In this document: piece after piece, positions 9,204-17,853 of the stretch
Layout: each line of letters opens with the position of its first letter
Position numbering within the stretch: the first letter of the stretch is position 1
Source of the DNA: Bacteroidales bacterium
GTDB taxonomy: Bacteria; Bacteroidota; Bacteroidia; Bacteroidales; VadinHA17
NCBI GenBank assembly: GCA_017999895.1
Contig: JAGNKY010000005.1
Coordinates: 1 to 64,000, forward strand
Length of the DNA: 64,000 nucleotides
Direction: 5' to 3'
Program-made: the position numbers and the translations under genes
Notes under the pieces: generated by a model
Databases searched by the model: none
What the model was told of the DNA's origin: nothing
Seen by the model: only the letters and a program-made list of their open reading frames with translations

Positions 9204-9950
9204 ATGTCAGGTCACAGTAAATGGTCAACCATTAAGCGTAAAAAAGGGGCTGCCGATGCAAAAAGAGGGAAAATCTTTACAAAAATAATAAAGGAAATTA
9301 CTATTGCTGCCAGAGAAGGCGGACCAGATCCTGAGTTGAATCCGAGGTTGAGGCTGGCAATTCAGAATGCCAAAGGGGCCAATATGCCGAAAGACAATAT
9401 TGAAAGAGCTATAAAAAAAGCCGCAGGTTCCGAAGCCGCAAACTATGTCGAAACAACTTTCGAAGGTTATGGACCGTGTGGTGTCGCAGTCTTCGTTGAA
9501 TGTCTGACCGACAATAATAACCGTACCGTCTCGTCAATACGCGCTACATTTAACCGACATGGCGGAAGCCTTGGTACAAATGGCTCGCTCTCATTCCTTT
9601 TCGAACGCAAAGGAGTGTTTACAATAAAGCCAGAAGGAATTAACCTCGACGATCTCGAACTCGAGCTTATCGATGCAGGAGCGGAGGAAATAGAATCGGA
9701 TGGAGAACGAATAACAGTTATATGTGCAAGGGAGGATTTTGGAAGCATTAACAAAAAACTTCATGAACTCGGTATCGAACCTGAAGAGGCAATGTTGAAA
9801 AGAATTCCTAATGAAACAAAAAAACTCGATGTGGAATCAGCAAGAAAAGTATTGAGATTTATTGAGGCTCTCGAAGACGATGACGACGTGCAGAACGTTT
9901 ATCACAACCTTGAAATGACCGATGAACTGGCCGAAGTGCTTATGCAATGA
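9204..9950 (+). CDS. YebC/PmpR family protein
   Basis: The 248-residue protein opens with SGHSKWSTIKRKKGAADAKR, the hallmark of the YebC/PmpR family. Its three-domain length is also as expected. Members bind DNA as regulators, and some are reported to relieve ribosome stalling at proline stretches; which role applies here is unknown. A -7 promoter element lies at 9170-9177. The lipoprotein and SPOR genes follow on the same strand with gaps of about 30 bases, so the three may form one transcript. Confidence 0.93.
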   Translation: MSGHSKWSTIKRKKGAADAKRGKIFTKIIKEITIAAREGGPDPELNPRLRLAIQNAKGANMPKDNIERAIKKAAGSEAANYVETTFEGYGPCGVAVFVECLTDNNNRTVSSIRATFNRHGGSLGTNGSLSFLFERKGVFTIKPEGINLDDLELELIDAGAEEIESDGERITVICAREDFGSINKKLHELGIEPEEAMLKRIPNETKKLDVESARKVLRFIEALEDDDDVQNVYHNLEMTDELAEVLMQ

Positions 9951-9983
9951 GCAATATAATTCAGAGTAATAATAAACTGAATA

Positions 9984-11087
9984 ATGCATAGATCTTGTTT
10001 ACTTATTATTTTACTCTTTATACTTTCAGCCTGCAACAAAACGGAAGACAATATTATATGGGAAAAGACAATAGGTGAGGGTGAGGCTTTTTGTATTGCA
10101 TCTGTCTGCGATACGGGAATAATATGCGGCGGTACACTTTCCGGAAAACCTTACCTCCTCTTCCTGAATAATAAATATCATAAACTTTTTGAATATAAGT
10201 CTGATACTGTCGGTTCATTCACTGCAATTTTTCCGGGCGATAGCAGCATTATTTCCACTGGCTCAGCCGGAAAGAGCCTTCTAATTTCATTTATGGATTA
10301 TTCAGGCAATCTTATCCACGACACAATCTTCAGCTACTCTTTCCCTGTAGAAAAGGCCTCTCTTATACGTACAACCGACGGATCTTTCCTTGCTGTCGGT
10401 TCACGCAGCAGCGATACAGTTTCAGTAAGGAATTACGGACTTGCATTTGTTTTTTTTGATGAATCCGGTTATATAATACGACGAAGCGAAATTCTATTTG
10501 ATTCTTTTTTTAAAGCTGAAGGTGTTAGTATGGATAATTCCGGAAATATTTACCTGGCTGCATCTCGTGAAGGTAAACTTGGGAAAATGGAAGCTATAGT
10601 TGCAGCTTATGACGGGGATTTAAGACCTGTATGGGAGAAGGAACTTTACAACAATCCGGATTTCGGCGCATCGAGTCTTGGTATAATATGCGATAATACG
10701 AATAATATTTATATATCGGGTTACACTGAGTTTTTAGTATCAGGAGGCACCAACCGAACCGCATTCGTGTCATCTATAAGTAATAGTGGCGAGATAAGAT
10801 GGAAAAAATATCTTGAATATTCAAATGAAGCTTCCTCCCTTTTTACCGATGAGAACGGTAAACTTTATGTTCTTAACTCGGGATGTCTGATAGTTAATAT
10901 AATTAATAGTTATGACGGAACAATTACCGGCATTATCCGTACTTATTCCGCCTGTGATCCTTCGAGGGATAACGCTTACGGTAATTGTATAAGCATGGGA
11001 TATGGCAATAAACTTGTAATTGGCGGTTCGAAGAACAATTTATTCTATATTGTAATTAAATCACCAGATATTCTTTCACCCGTATAA
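9984..11087 (+). CDS. Lipoprotein with beta-propeller-like repeats
   Basis: I do not recognise a named family. The 367-residue protein has a lipoprotein signal peptide ending ILSAC (cysteine near residue 16). The rest is rich in beta-strand repeats with Gly-Asp turns, such as DNSGNIYLAAS, DNTNNIYISGY and DENGKLYVLNS, spaced about 50-60 residues apart. This is typical of propeller-type lipoproteins in Bacteroidetes. It is probably attached to the outer or inner membrane. It lies 33 bases downstream of yebC and 31 bases upstream of a SPOR-domain gene. Confidence 0.8.
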   Translation: MHRSCLLIILLFILSACNKTEDNIIWEKTIGEGEAFCIASVCDTGIICGGTLSGKPYLLFLNNKYHKLFEYKSDTVGSFTAIFPGDSSIISTGSAGKSLLISFMDYSGNLIHDTIFSYSFPVEKASLIRTTDGSFLAVGSRSSDTVSVRNYGLAFVFFDESGYIIRRSEILFDSFFKAEGVSMDNSGNIYLAASREGKLGKMEAIVAAYDGDLRPVWEKELYNNPDFGASSLGIICDNTNNIYISGYTEFLVSGGTNRTAFVSSISNSGEIRWKKYLEYSNEASSLFTDENGKLYVLNSGCLIVNIINSYDGTITGIIRTYSACDPSRDNAYGNCISMGYGNKLVIGGSKNNLFYIVIKSPDILSPV

Positions 11088-11118
11088 TATAATAAACTAA
11101 AGGCATAAGCAGCTAATT

Positions 11119-11607
11119 ATGAAATATATTTCGAAATACGTGATGATGCAGGTTGCAACGGTTTGTATTTTTATATTCATAGTTACATTTAATTGTAATG
11201 CCCAGGAGTTTATAAAGGCATCCTTTATTTTCCCAGTTACTTTACCTGAGGAAGGGAGCGGCCGTTTATCCATAGATCATAAGCCGGAGGTTGACACACT
11301 TTTAAGTCGCTACATAATATTGAATAAATTGAGGGGAGGGCTGGAAGGATTCAGGATACAGATATACCGAAGCTCGAACAGAAACGCACGCGAGGAATCA
11401 AATAAAGTCAGGGCACAATTTATTGTTGATTTTCCCGACATACCTTCTTATATCGAATATGATAAACCCGGCTATTTTCTTGTAAGGGTTGGTGATTTCA
11501 GAACAAAAATGGAAGGATACAAAACTCTTTACATGATCAGAAAAAAATATCCTAATGCTTATATGGTGCCCTGCATAATAAATTTTCCCGATCTGGATAA
11601 CAACTGA
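11119..11607 (+). CDS. SPOR domain-containing exported protein
   Basis: The 162-residue protein has a signal-anchor or signal peptide (about 8-28) and a C-terminal SPOR domain (about 73-155). The domain shows the pattern GFRIQIYRSS ... GYFLVRVGDF ... YPNAYMVP. SPOR domains bind denuded septal peptidoglycan, so a periplasmic cell-wall-associated role is likely. No enzyme domain is attached. It is the last gene of the probable yebC transcript. The 160 bases that follow carry only a 29-codon open frame at 11610 that I do not support as a gene. Confidence 0.85.
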   Translation: MKYISKYVMMQVATVCIFIFIVTFNCNAQEFIKASFIFPVTLPEEGSGRLSIDHKPEVDTLLSRYIILNKLRGGLEGFRIQIYRSSNRNAREESNKVRAQFIVDFPDIPSYIEYDKPGYFLVRVGDFRTKMEGYKTLYMIRKKYPNAYMVPCIINFPDLDNN

Positions 11608-11770
11608 ATATGAGTGAACTGATAAAACATGAATGCAGCATCCCATTCAGAGCTGCCATGAAGCTTCTTGAAGAATCCGGGGAAATTATTGATTTATAAA
11701 CTTTATGAAGAGAATAAGTTAGCAATCGGTCGCTTATAAGCTAAATCGATGGGAGAAGTAAACTTGATTA

Positions 11771-12751
11771 TTAGCTTCGATGAGGATTATTCGAAAACAA
11801 TTTTATCTCGTAATCTTTTTTATATGAAGCAAGATGCCGATTTATCTTTTCGACATAAATATCCTTTAGAGTTATCATTATTCCGGTCTCCTCAACGTCG
11901 CCGAATTTATGATTGATGAAAGTGCCGAAAGTTTTCATTGTAGGCGACAGGTTCATGTATGCATTTATTAAAGGAGGAATTTGTTCATTTAGTTTTCTTA
12001 CTTCATGGGAGAGGATTTTATAATTTTCCCTATAGTTTTTACCAGTAAAAAGTTTTTTCATCTCATCTTCAAGAAGGTCAATTTCTGCGGGTTCCTTAAC
12101 AAGGACAAGATTATCCGGATCGCTGAAATGATGTTTAAGGAAATAAAGGATCATACTTCTTGCCCTTTTATCGAAATGCGAGTACATGGTCACTTTACCA
12201 AACAAGTAGTTTATAAAACTATTTTCCATTACTATTGCTCCCAATCCGTCCCAGAGATTATCGAGAGCAAAGAGACTTTTCCTGCCTTTTTTCGTTGCCT
12301 GGTAATCGGGATGTACAAATGAACGCCCAAGTTCCATCATGTGGGGCAGGTATTTTGACCTGAATTCTTCTGAGAAATCAAAATAAGTTGATGAAGCAAG
12401 TTTTGAAACGTCATATTTATCTGAATGTTCATCAAAGAAGAAAAACCTGTAACCTCCTATTATTTCAAGATTTTCCGGATCCCACACTATAAGCTGCTGT
12501 TGAGGATATTCAGGGTCAGTATCGTATTCGTCTATATCAATCTCTTTGCCTGTACCGCCACCGGCGTAACGGAAAGTAAGTTCTCTTATCCTTCCCACTT
12601 CGTGCATCAATGCAGGAGAGTTTTGATGTGTAAAAATATAAACCTCGTTATTGCCGTTGTTGGTCTTTCTCAACAATTTATCTCTGGTAAGCTCAGCGAT
12701 AACCTGTTCTTTTGGTAAAGGATCAACAATAGGTTTAAAGATTTTTTCCAT
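11771..12751 (-). CDS. glsB: Glycine-lipid N-acyltransferase (GlsB-like, GNAT fold)
   Basis: The 326-residue protein resembles the OlsB/hemolysin-like acetyltransferase family (Acetyltransf_5). It shows the sequence RIRELTFRYAGGGTGKEIDIDEYD near 70 and LGRSFVHPDYQ near 140. In Bacteroides, GlsB transfers a 3-hydroxyacyl chain to the amino group of glycine, and GlsA then adds the ester-linked chain. The assignment rests on family likeness plus the adjacent acyltransferase gene 50 bases upstream on the same strand. An ornithine- or serine-lipid product is an alternative that sequence alone cannot exclude. Confidence 0.8.
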   Translation of the reverse strand: MEKIFKPIVDPLPKEQVIAELTRDKLLRKTNNGNNEVYIFTHQNSPALMHEVGRIRELTFRYAGGGTGKEIDIDEYDTDPEYPQQQLIVWDPENLEIIGGYRFFFFDEHSDKYDVSKLASSTYFDFSEEFRSKYLPHMMELGRSFVHPDYQATKKGRKSLFALDNLWDGLGAIVMENSFINYLFGKVTMYSHFDKRARSMILYFLKHHFSDPDNLVLVKEPAEIDLLEDEMKKLFTGKNYRENYKILSHEVRKLNEQIPPLINAYMNLSPTMKTFGTFINHKFGDVEETGIMITLKDIYVEKINRHLASYKKDYEIKLFSNNPHRS

Positions 12752-12801
12752 TTACCAGAATTTTGATTCTCTTTAAAAAACTGCGCAATTTAGTTGTTTT
12801 T

Positions 12802-13662
12802 TTAAATAGATTTATTATCTCTGGTTAATGGTTCAAGTTCGTAAGTTTTTGATTTAACCCATTCAGCCCATTCGGCGGGTGTTTTTGATTTATCGAATGT
12901 TTCCCATGGAATTTTTTGTCCGAAAGCAAGATGGATTTTTTTGCCCTTCTGATGAAACATCTCATCGGCCAGATAAAGCATTTCAATATTAGCCTTTATA
13001 CCAAGAAAAGTGCGAAGATTAGCAAGATTATAAAAAAAATTTGAATTTCTGCCGGAAAAATAAGCAGGCACGACATCGCGCTTATAAGTTATAGCTTTTG
13101 TAATGAAATTCTTTTGCCAGGTAAGGTCTTTTATTACTCCCCTTTTTTTCCGTGAACATAAACCTGCCGGGAAATACAAAATCTGACAGCTGGATGCATA
13201 AGCTTCATCAATAGCCTTAACAGCATCACGTGGTTGACTTCCATGTTTGTTAACTGGAAGGAATATGTCATCCAGATTCCTTATGTTCAAAAGGATGTCG
13301 TTTACCGGAAATTTGAGATTCTTAAAATATTTGGAAAGTTCGTAGATAAAAACCAGCCCGTCGAGTCCGCCAAGTGGATGATTCGAGACAAAAATAAACC
13401 TTCCCCTTTTTGGTATATTTTCACGACCCGTAACCGTATAAATAATATTCATATAATCAAGACAGGCTTTTATAAACTCGGCTCCTTTGAGATGACCATA
13501 TAATCGGAGAAATTCGTTCAGTTCATCCTGATGAACAATCCTTTTCAGATAATTTATCAGAAAAGGAGGCACTATACGTGCAAGTGAAGGATTTTTTGAC
13601 CTCAGTACTTCTTTTACATCAATCGAATATGATTCATAACCCTGAGATGAAGAATCATACAT
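12802..13662 (-). CDS. glsA: Lysophospholipid-type acyltransferase (GlsA-like)
   Basis: The 286-residue PlsC-family acyltransferase has an NHPLGGLD motif (H95 to D101, HX5D as in the OlsA/hemolysin branch) and a second block at YFPAGLCSRK. It lacks strong transmembrane segments. Paired with the downstream GNAT gene it matches the glsA-glsB operon known from Bacteroides thetaiotaomicron, which makes N-acyl-O-acyl glycine lipids of the membrane. GlsA would perform the second, O-acylation step. A -7 element at 13695-13702 would start a leader of about 27 bases. Confidence 0.82.
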   Translation of the reverse strand: MYDSSSQGYESYSIDVKEVLRSKNPSLARIVPPFLINYLKRIVHQDELNEFLRLYGHLKGAEFIKACLDYMNIIYTVTGRENIPKRGRFIFVSNHPLGGLDGLVFIYELSKYFKNLKFPVNDILLNIRNLDDIFLPVNKHGSQPRDAVKAIDEAYASSCQILYFPAGLCSRKKRGVIKDLTWQKNFITKAITYKRDVVPAYFSGRNSNFFYNLANLRTFLGIKANIEMLYLADEMFHQKGKKIHLAFGQKIPWETFDKSKTPAEWAEWVKSKTYELEPLTRDNKSI

Positions 13663-13694
13663 ATTACTCTATTTACAAAATGATAAGTCTGATA

Positions 13695-13702
13695 CAAATT
13701 TA
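13695..13702 (-). promoter_or_regulatory. -7 promoter element of glsA-glsB
   Basis: The minus strand reads TAAATTTG, an exact match to TAnnTTTG, with a predicted start near 13689. The divergent interval 13663-14002 otherwise holds only the MraZ boxes described next. Confidence 0.4.
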
Positions 13703-13920
13703 TTAAAAAAACCTATTGAAGTAATTATTAGAGCTAATTAAGTAAACGATAAGAATTCTTATTCTAAATGAAAGTTTAAAGATAAAGTCAAGAAAAGATT
13801 TATTCAACTGCTTTATAATAACATAGTTAGGTATGATTAATTGAATTTTTTAGCTCCTGGTAATCACAATTTTTTAAGAAACAAATTAATTGTTTTTAAA
13901 TCCAGGTAAAAAAGTTATCA

Positions 13921-13960
13921 ACAAAGTGGAAAAAAATGGAGAAAAATGGAGCAAAGTGGA
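13921..13960 (+). promoter_or_regulatory. MraZ operator: four 10-bp direct repeats
   Basis: Four head-to-tail 10-mers with exact 10-bp period: ACAAAGTGGA, AAAAAATGGA, GAAAAATGGA and GCAAAGTGGA. They share AAArTGGA and end 42 bases before the mraZ ATG. MraZ in other bacteria binds direct repeats spaced one helical turn apart upstream of its own operon (TGGG boxes in E. coli, AAAGTG boxes in mycoplasmas). The array is therefore very probably the autoregulatory site of the dcw cluster. No consensus -7 element is seen; GCATTTTG at 13978-13985 is the nearest. Confidence 0.8.
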
Positions 13961-14002
13961 GATTTTTTTATAATTTAGCATTTTGAATAAGTATAAGTAA
14001 AG

Positions 14003-14464
14003 ATGGCCACATTTATTGGTGATTATGGTTGCAGGCTTGACTCAAAAGGAAGATTTATTCTGCCGGCGGCATTCAAAAAGCAGATGCCACAAGGTTCACC
14101 TGACCGTTTTGTGGTCAGAAGAGATATTTTTGAGCCATGTCTGGTTTTATACACAATTGATGACTGGAACCTTCAGCTTGAGCGTATAAGAAGCAGAATC
14201 AATCCTTATAACAGGGAACACAATCTGTTTCTGCGTAGTTTTTTCAAAGGAACCGCAGAGATAATTATGGATAGTAATAACAGGCTTCTTATACCGAAAC
14301 GGCTGTTAGACCTTGCAGGAATAACCAGGGAAGTTATTCTTGCAGGGCAGGATGGAAGAATTGAAATATGGGATGCTGCACGGTATGAGAAGATTGAGAT
14401 ACAGCCGGATGAATTCGCTGCGCTGGCTGAGAAGCTTCTCGGCAACGGATTAAATCAGGAATAA
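14003..14464 (+). CDS. mraZ: Transcriptional regulator MraZ
   Basis: The 153-residue protein has two SpoVT/AbrB-like domains, each with a DxxxR motif: DSKGRFILP near residue 13 and DSNNRLLIP near 90. MraZ assembles into ring-like oligomers and controls the division and cell-wall operon it heads. The four-box operator at 13921-13960 lies just upstream. Its stop codon overlaps the rsmH start by one base (TAATG), suggesting translational coupling. Confidence 0.95.
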   Translation: MATFIGDYGCRLDSKGRFILPAAFKKQMPQGSPDRFVVRRDIFEPCLVLYTIDDWNLQLERIRSRINPYNREHNLFLRSFFKGTAEIIMDSNNRLLIPKRLLDLAGITREVILAGQDGRIEIWDAARYEKIEIQPDEFAALAEKLLGNGLNQE

Positions 14465-15363
14465 TGGATTATCATATACCTGCATTGCTTGATGAGAGTA
14501 TCAGAGGCCTGAATATTAAGTCCGATGGTATATATGTTGACGTCACCTTCGGTGGCGGAGGCCATTCGCGTGAAATATTGAAACATCTGACATCAGGAAA
14601 GCTTATTGCGTTCGACGTGGACGAAGATGCAGCAGCAAATGTAATAAATGATAGTCGCTTTATTTTTCTCAATCAGAATTTTAGGTTTCTCAGGAATAAT
14701 CTGAAATATATCGGCATTACTTCTGTTGATGGTATAATTGCAGATTTAGGGGTTTCATTTCACCAGTTTGATGAGCCGTCAAGAGGTTTTTCTTTTCGAG
14801 AGAATCTTGAACTAGATATGCGTATGAGCAAAGGAATAAACAAAAAAGCTTCAACACTTCTGGCGACATTATCGGAAGAAGAACTGGCCGAAATCTTTTC
14901 ATCTTATGGCGAACTGCCAGGTGCTTCAAAAATTGCAAAAGCAGTTGTGGATGCACGAAGCCATGCGCCGGTTAAAACGACTGACGACCTTATCAATGCG
15001 GTTGAACACCTAATAAACCCAAAGTACAGAAATAAATTTCTTGCTAAGCTTTTTCAATCGTTAAGGATTGCCGTAAATGATGAATTAGGATCTCTTCGTG
15101 AGATGCTCGAACAATCTGAGCAGGTACTGAAAAAAGGAGGCAGGCTTGTTGTAATCACTTATCATTCGCTTGAGGATCGGCTTGTGAAAAATTTTATGCG
15201 AGCAGGGAATTTTACCGGAGAGATACGGAAAGATTTTTTCGGTCGGCCTGAAACAATCTTTAAACCTGTGAATAGGAAGGTAATAATTCCGGATAGAGAA
15301 GAGATGGAGCGAAATAGCAGGGCAAGAAGCGCAAGGCTCAGAATTGCAGAAAAGATAAATTGA
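14464..15363 (+). CDS. rsmH: 16S rRNA (cytosine-1402-N4)-methyltransferase RsmH
   Basis: RsmH (MraW) methylates C1402 in the ribosomal P site using S-adenosylmethionine. The 299-residue protein has the SAM-binding motif GGGGHSREIL near 31-40 and the family sequences ADLGVSFHQFDEPSRGFSF and ITYHSLEDRLVKNF. It sits in its conserved place after mraZ and before ftsL, 12 bases upstream of the next gene. Confidence 0.96.
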   Translation: MDYHIPALLDESIRGLNIKSDGIYVDVTFGGGGHSREILKHLTSGKLIAFDVDEDAAANVINDSRFIFLNQNFRFLRNNLKYIGITSVDGIIADLGVSFHQFDEPSRGFSFRENLELDMRMSKGINKKASTLLATLSEEELAEIFSSYGELPGASKIAKAVVDARSHAPVKTTDDLINAVEHLINPKYRNKFLAKLFQSLRIAVNDELGSLREMLEQSEQVLKKGGRLVVITYHSLEDRLVKNFMRAGNFTGEIRKDFFGRPETIFKPVNRKVIIPDREEMERNSRARSARLRIAEKIN

Positions 15364-15375
15364 TGATCGGATGAA

Positions 15376-15735
15376 ATGAAGAAAAGGAAGAAAGATATCA
15401 GGGGAAAAAATCCTACAGGGAGCTTCTGGAAAGAACTCCTAAGCGGTTCGATGGTGACAGAAAAGATCATTCTTAAGAATCTCAGGTTTCTTATTCTTTT
15501 AACCTTTCTCGGAGCTCTTTATATAGCAAACCGGTTTCATGCGGAAAAAATTACCCGAATGTCGGCAAGACTTCAGAATGAAGTAAGGGACTTGAGAGCA
15601 GAATCAATGTCAATTTCAGTAGAGCTAAACTATGAAACGAGACAATCGGAGATTATCAGAGAGGCAAAACAAAGGGAACTCGGACTCGAGGAACTGAGGG
15701 AGCCACCTTACAAATTAATTGTGAGAAGAAAATAA
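15376..15735 (+). CDS. ftsL: FtsL-like division protein
   Basis: The 119-residue protein has a basic cytoplasmic N-terminus, one transmembrane helix (about 33-50) and a periplasmic coiled coil. This is the architecture of FtsL in the FtsQLB complex. Sequence conservation in FtsL is low, so the call relies on topology, size and its place between rsmH and ftsI. It lies three bases before ftsI. Confidence 0.85.
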   Translation: MKKRKKDIRGKNPTGSFWKELLSGSMVTEKIILKNLRFLILLTFLGALYIANRFHAEKITRMSARLQNEVRDLRAESMSISVELNYETRQSEIIREAKQRELGLEELREPPYKLIVRRK

Positions 15736-15738
15736 CCG

Positions 15739-17853
15739 ATGACGATAAGAGATGAAATAATATGGCGAAGCGGCATCATTTATATCACGATGATAATTTT
15801 GGCCGTTGCTTTGTTTGTGAAGATCGTTATTCTTCAATCGCTTGAGAGATCAAAATGGGAGGAAATGGGTGAAAAATATGTTTTCAAGACTGATGAGATG
15901 CCTGCCATAAGAGGTGATATCCTGGCCGATGACGGACGATTGCTTGCGACATCTGTTCCATATTATTCGGTTTATATGGATACAAGGAGCTCGGGCATGT
16001 CACCGGAGCTCTGGAACTCGAATATCGACGGCTTATGCAAAGGTCTGGCAAATACTATAGGTGGACAAACAGCATCTGGCTGGAAAAAAGTCCTTACCGA
16101 TGCAAGGAAAAGAGGTGAAAGATATTTTCTTATTAAAAGAAATGTTAGCTATTCGACTCTGAAAAAGCTTCGTGAACTCCCTCTTTTCCGCGAAGGGCAA
16201 TATAAAGGAGGCTTGATAGCACAACCCGAAAATAAACGTATTCTTCCCAACAGAGACCTTGCTTTACGTACAATAGGTTATTCGAGAAACGAAATAGATG
16301 GAAAGAAAGTTGGCATTGAAGCATCATTTGAAAAGGAGCTGGCAGGGAAAAACGGAAAAGTATTGAAACAAAGATTAATAGGTGGCGACTGGCTGCAGGT
16401 TAATGATGCAAGAAGCATAGAAGCCGTTGACGGCAATGACGTTGTAACTACTGTAAACATTGAATTACAGGATGTGGCTGCCTCCGCCCTCAGGAACCAG
16501 CTTAAGAAACACAATGCCGACCACGGATGTGCTGTGCTTATGGAAGTGGCAACAGGAGACATAAAAGCTATCGCAAACCTAAAACTTGAGAGTGACGGTG
16601 AATATTACGAATCATACAATTATGCCGTCGGAGAAAGCACCGAGCCAGGTTCAACTTTCAAGCTACCTGTTCTGATGGCAGCCCTGGAAGACGGGGTGGC
16701 CGATACAAGCGATATTGTTGATACAGGAAACGGCACTGTCAAATTCTATAATAAAGTAATTAAGGACACAAAGGAAGGTGGCTACGGCAAACTCACATTA
16801 AAACAAGTGTTTGAGAAATCTTCCAATGTCGGCACATCAAAAATAATTTATGAACATTATAAAAATAATCCAAGGGCTTTTGTTGACCGCCTTTATTCAA
16901 TGAGGCTTGGCGAAAAGCTTAATTTACAGATAAAGGGTGAAGGAGAGCCTTTTATCAGACACCCTGACGACAAACTCTGGTCGGGATTATCCCTTCCTAT
17001 GATTTCGCATGGCTATGAAGTAAGACTAACCCCACTTCAGATACTCACGTTTTATAATGCAGTGGCTAACGACGGAAAAATGGTTCGCCCGACGTTTGTT
17101 AAAGAAATAAGGAGAAAAGGGGTCGTGATAAAAAGATTTGATACCGAAATTATAGATCCTTCCATCGCTTCACCTGAGGTAATAAAAAAAGCAAAAAAGA
17201 TGCTAGAGGGTGTTGTGGAACATGGGACAGCGACCAATCTAAAAGATTCGGAATACCGTATTGCCGGTAAAACCGGTACAGCACAGATAGCAAAAGATAA
17301 TACCGGATATAAATCGGGTTCGAGAATTTACTATCAGGCCTCATTTGTAGGTTATTTTCCCGCTGAAAAACCCCTTTATTCATGTATAGTGGTAATAAAC
17401 TCTCCTTCAAGCTCTGTCTATTATGGGAATATTGTAGCAGGTCCTGTTTTCAAGGAAATAGCAGATAAAGCATATTCTACAATTTTCTTGAGGGATTATC
17501 CGGGAACCGAAGAAGATGAGAATAAAACCGTCAATCCCGATGCAGGCAACGGTTACAGAACAGATATTCAGGAAATATTAAGGAACTCGGGAATAAAATA
17601 TAATAAGAATGGTGATGACACATGGATAGCTACACGGGAGATTGGTAATACTGTAAAAATCGTACCTCTCGAAACAAACGAAAAACTTATACCGGATGTA
17701 AGAGGGATGACCCTCAGAGATGCTCTTTTTCTACTTGAAAATTCAGGTCTCAAAGTGGAATTTACCGGCAGAGGCAGAGTAAAAAAACAGATGCCTGAAC
17801 ATGGTACGAGAATTAACGGAGAGATGGTTGTTTCACTTGTTTTAGGTGTATGA
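15739..17853 (+). CDS. ftsI: Septal penicillin-binding protein FtsI (PBP3) with PASTA tail
   Basis: This is the class B transpeptidase that cross-links septal peptidoglycan. The 704-residue protein has an N-terminal membrane helix (about 12-32), a dimerisation domain, and a transpeptidase domain with S305-T-F-K308, S361-S-N363 and K511-T-G. One PASTA domain covers about 650-704 (LIPDVRGMTLRDALFLLE). The PASTA tail is absent from E. coli FtsI but common in Bacteroidetes. The stop overlaps murE by four bases. Confidence 0.95.
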   Translation: MTIRDEIIWRSGIIYITMIILAVALFVKIVILQSLERSKWEEMGEKYVFKTDEMPAIRGDILADDGRLLATSVPYYSVYMDTRSSGMSPELWNSNIDGLCKGLANTIGGQTASGWKKVLTDARKRGERYFLIKRNVSYSTLKKLRELPLFREGQYKGGLIAQPENKRILPNRDLALRTIGYSRNEIDGKKVGIEASFEKELAGKNGKVLKQRLIGGDWLQVNDARSIEAVDGNDVVTTVNIELQDVAASALRNQLKKHNADHGCAVLMEVATGDIKAIANLKLESDGEYYESYNYAVGESTEPGSTFKLPVLMAALEDGVADTSDIVDTGNGTVKFYNKVIKDTKEGGYGKLTLKQVFEKSSNVGTSKIIYEHYKNNPRAFVDRLYSMRLGEKLNLQIKGEGEPFIRHPDDKLWSGLSLPMISHGYEVRLTPLQILTFYNAVANDGKMVRPTFVKEIRRKGVVIKRFDTEIIDPSIASPEVIKKAKKMLEGVVEHGTATNLKDSEYRIAGKTGTAQIAKDNTGYKSGSRIYYQASFVGYFPAEKPLYSCIVVINSPSSSVYYGNIVAGPVFKEIADKAYSTIFLRDYPGTEEDENKTVNPDAGNGYRTDIQEILRNSGIKYNKNGDDTWIATREIGNTVKIVPLETNEKLIPDVRGMTLRDALFLLENSGLKVEFTGRGRVKKQMPEHGTRINGEMVVSLVLGV

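Noticed and set aside
11610..11699. 29-codon open frame after the SPOR gene
   Set aside because: It is short, matches no family I know and has no clear ribosome binding site, so a gene cannot be supported.
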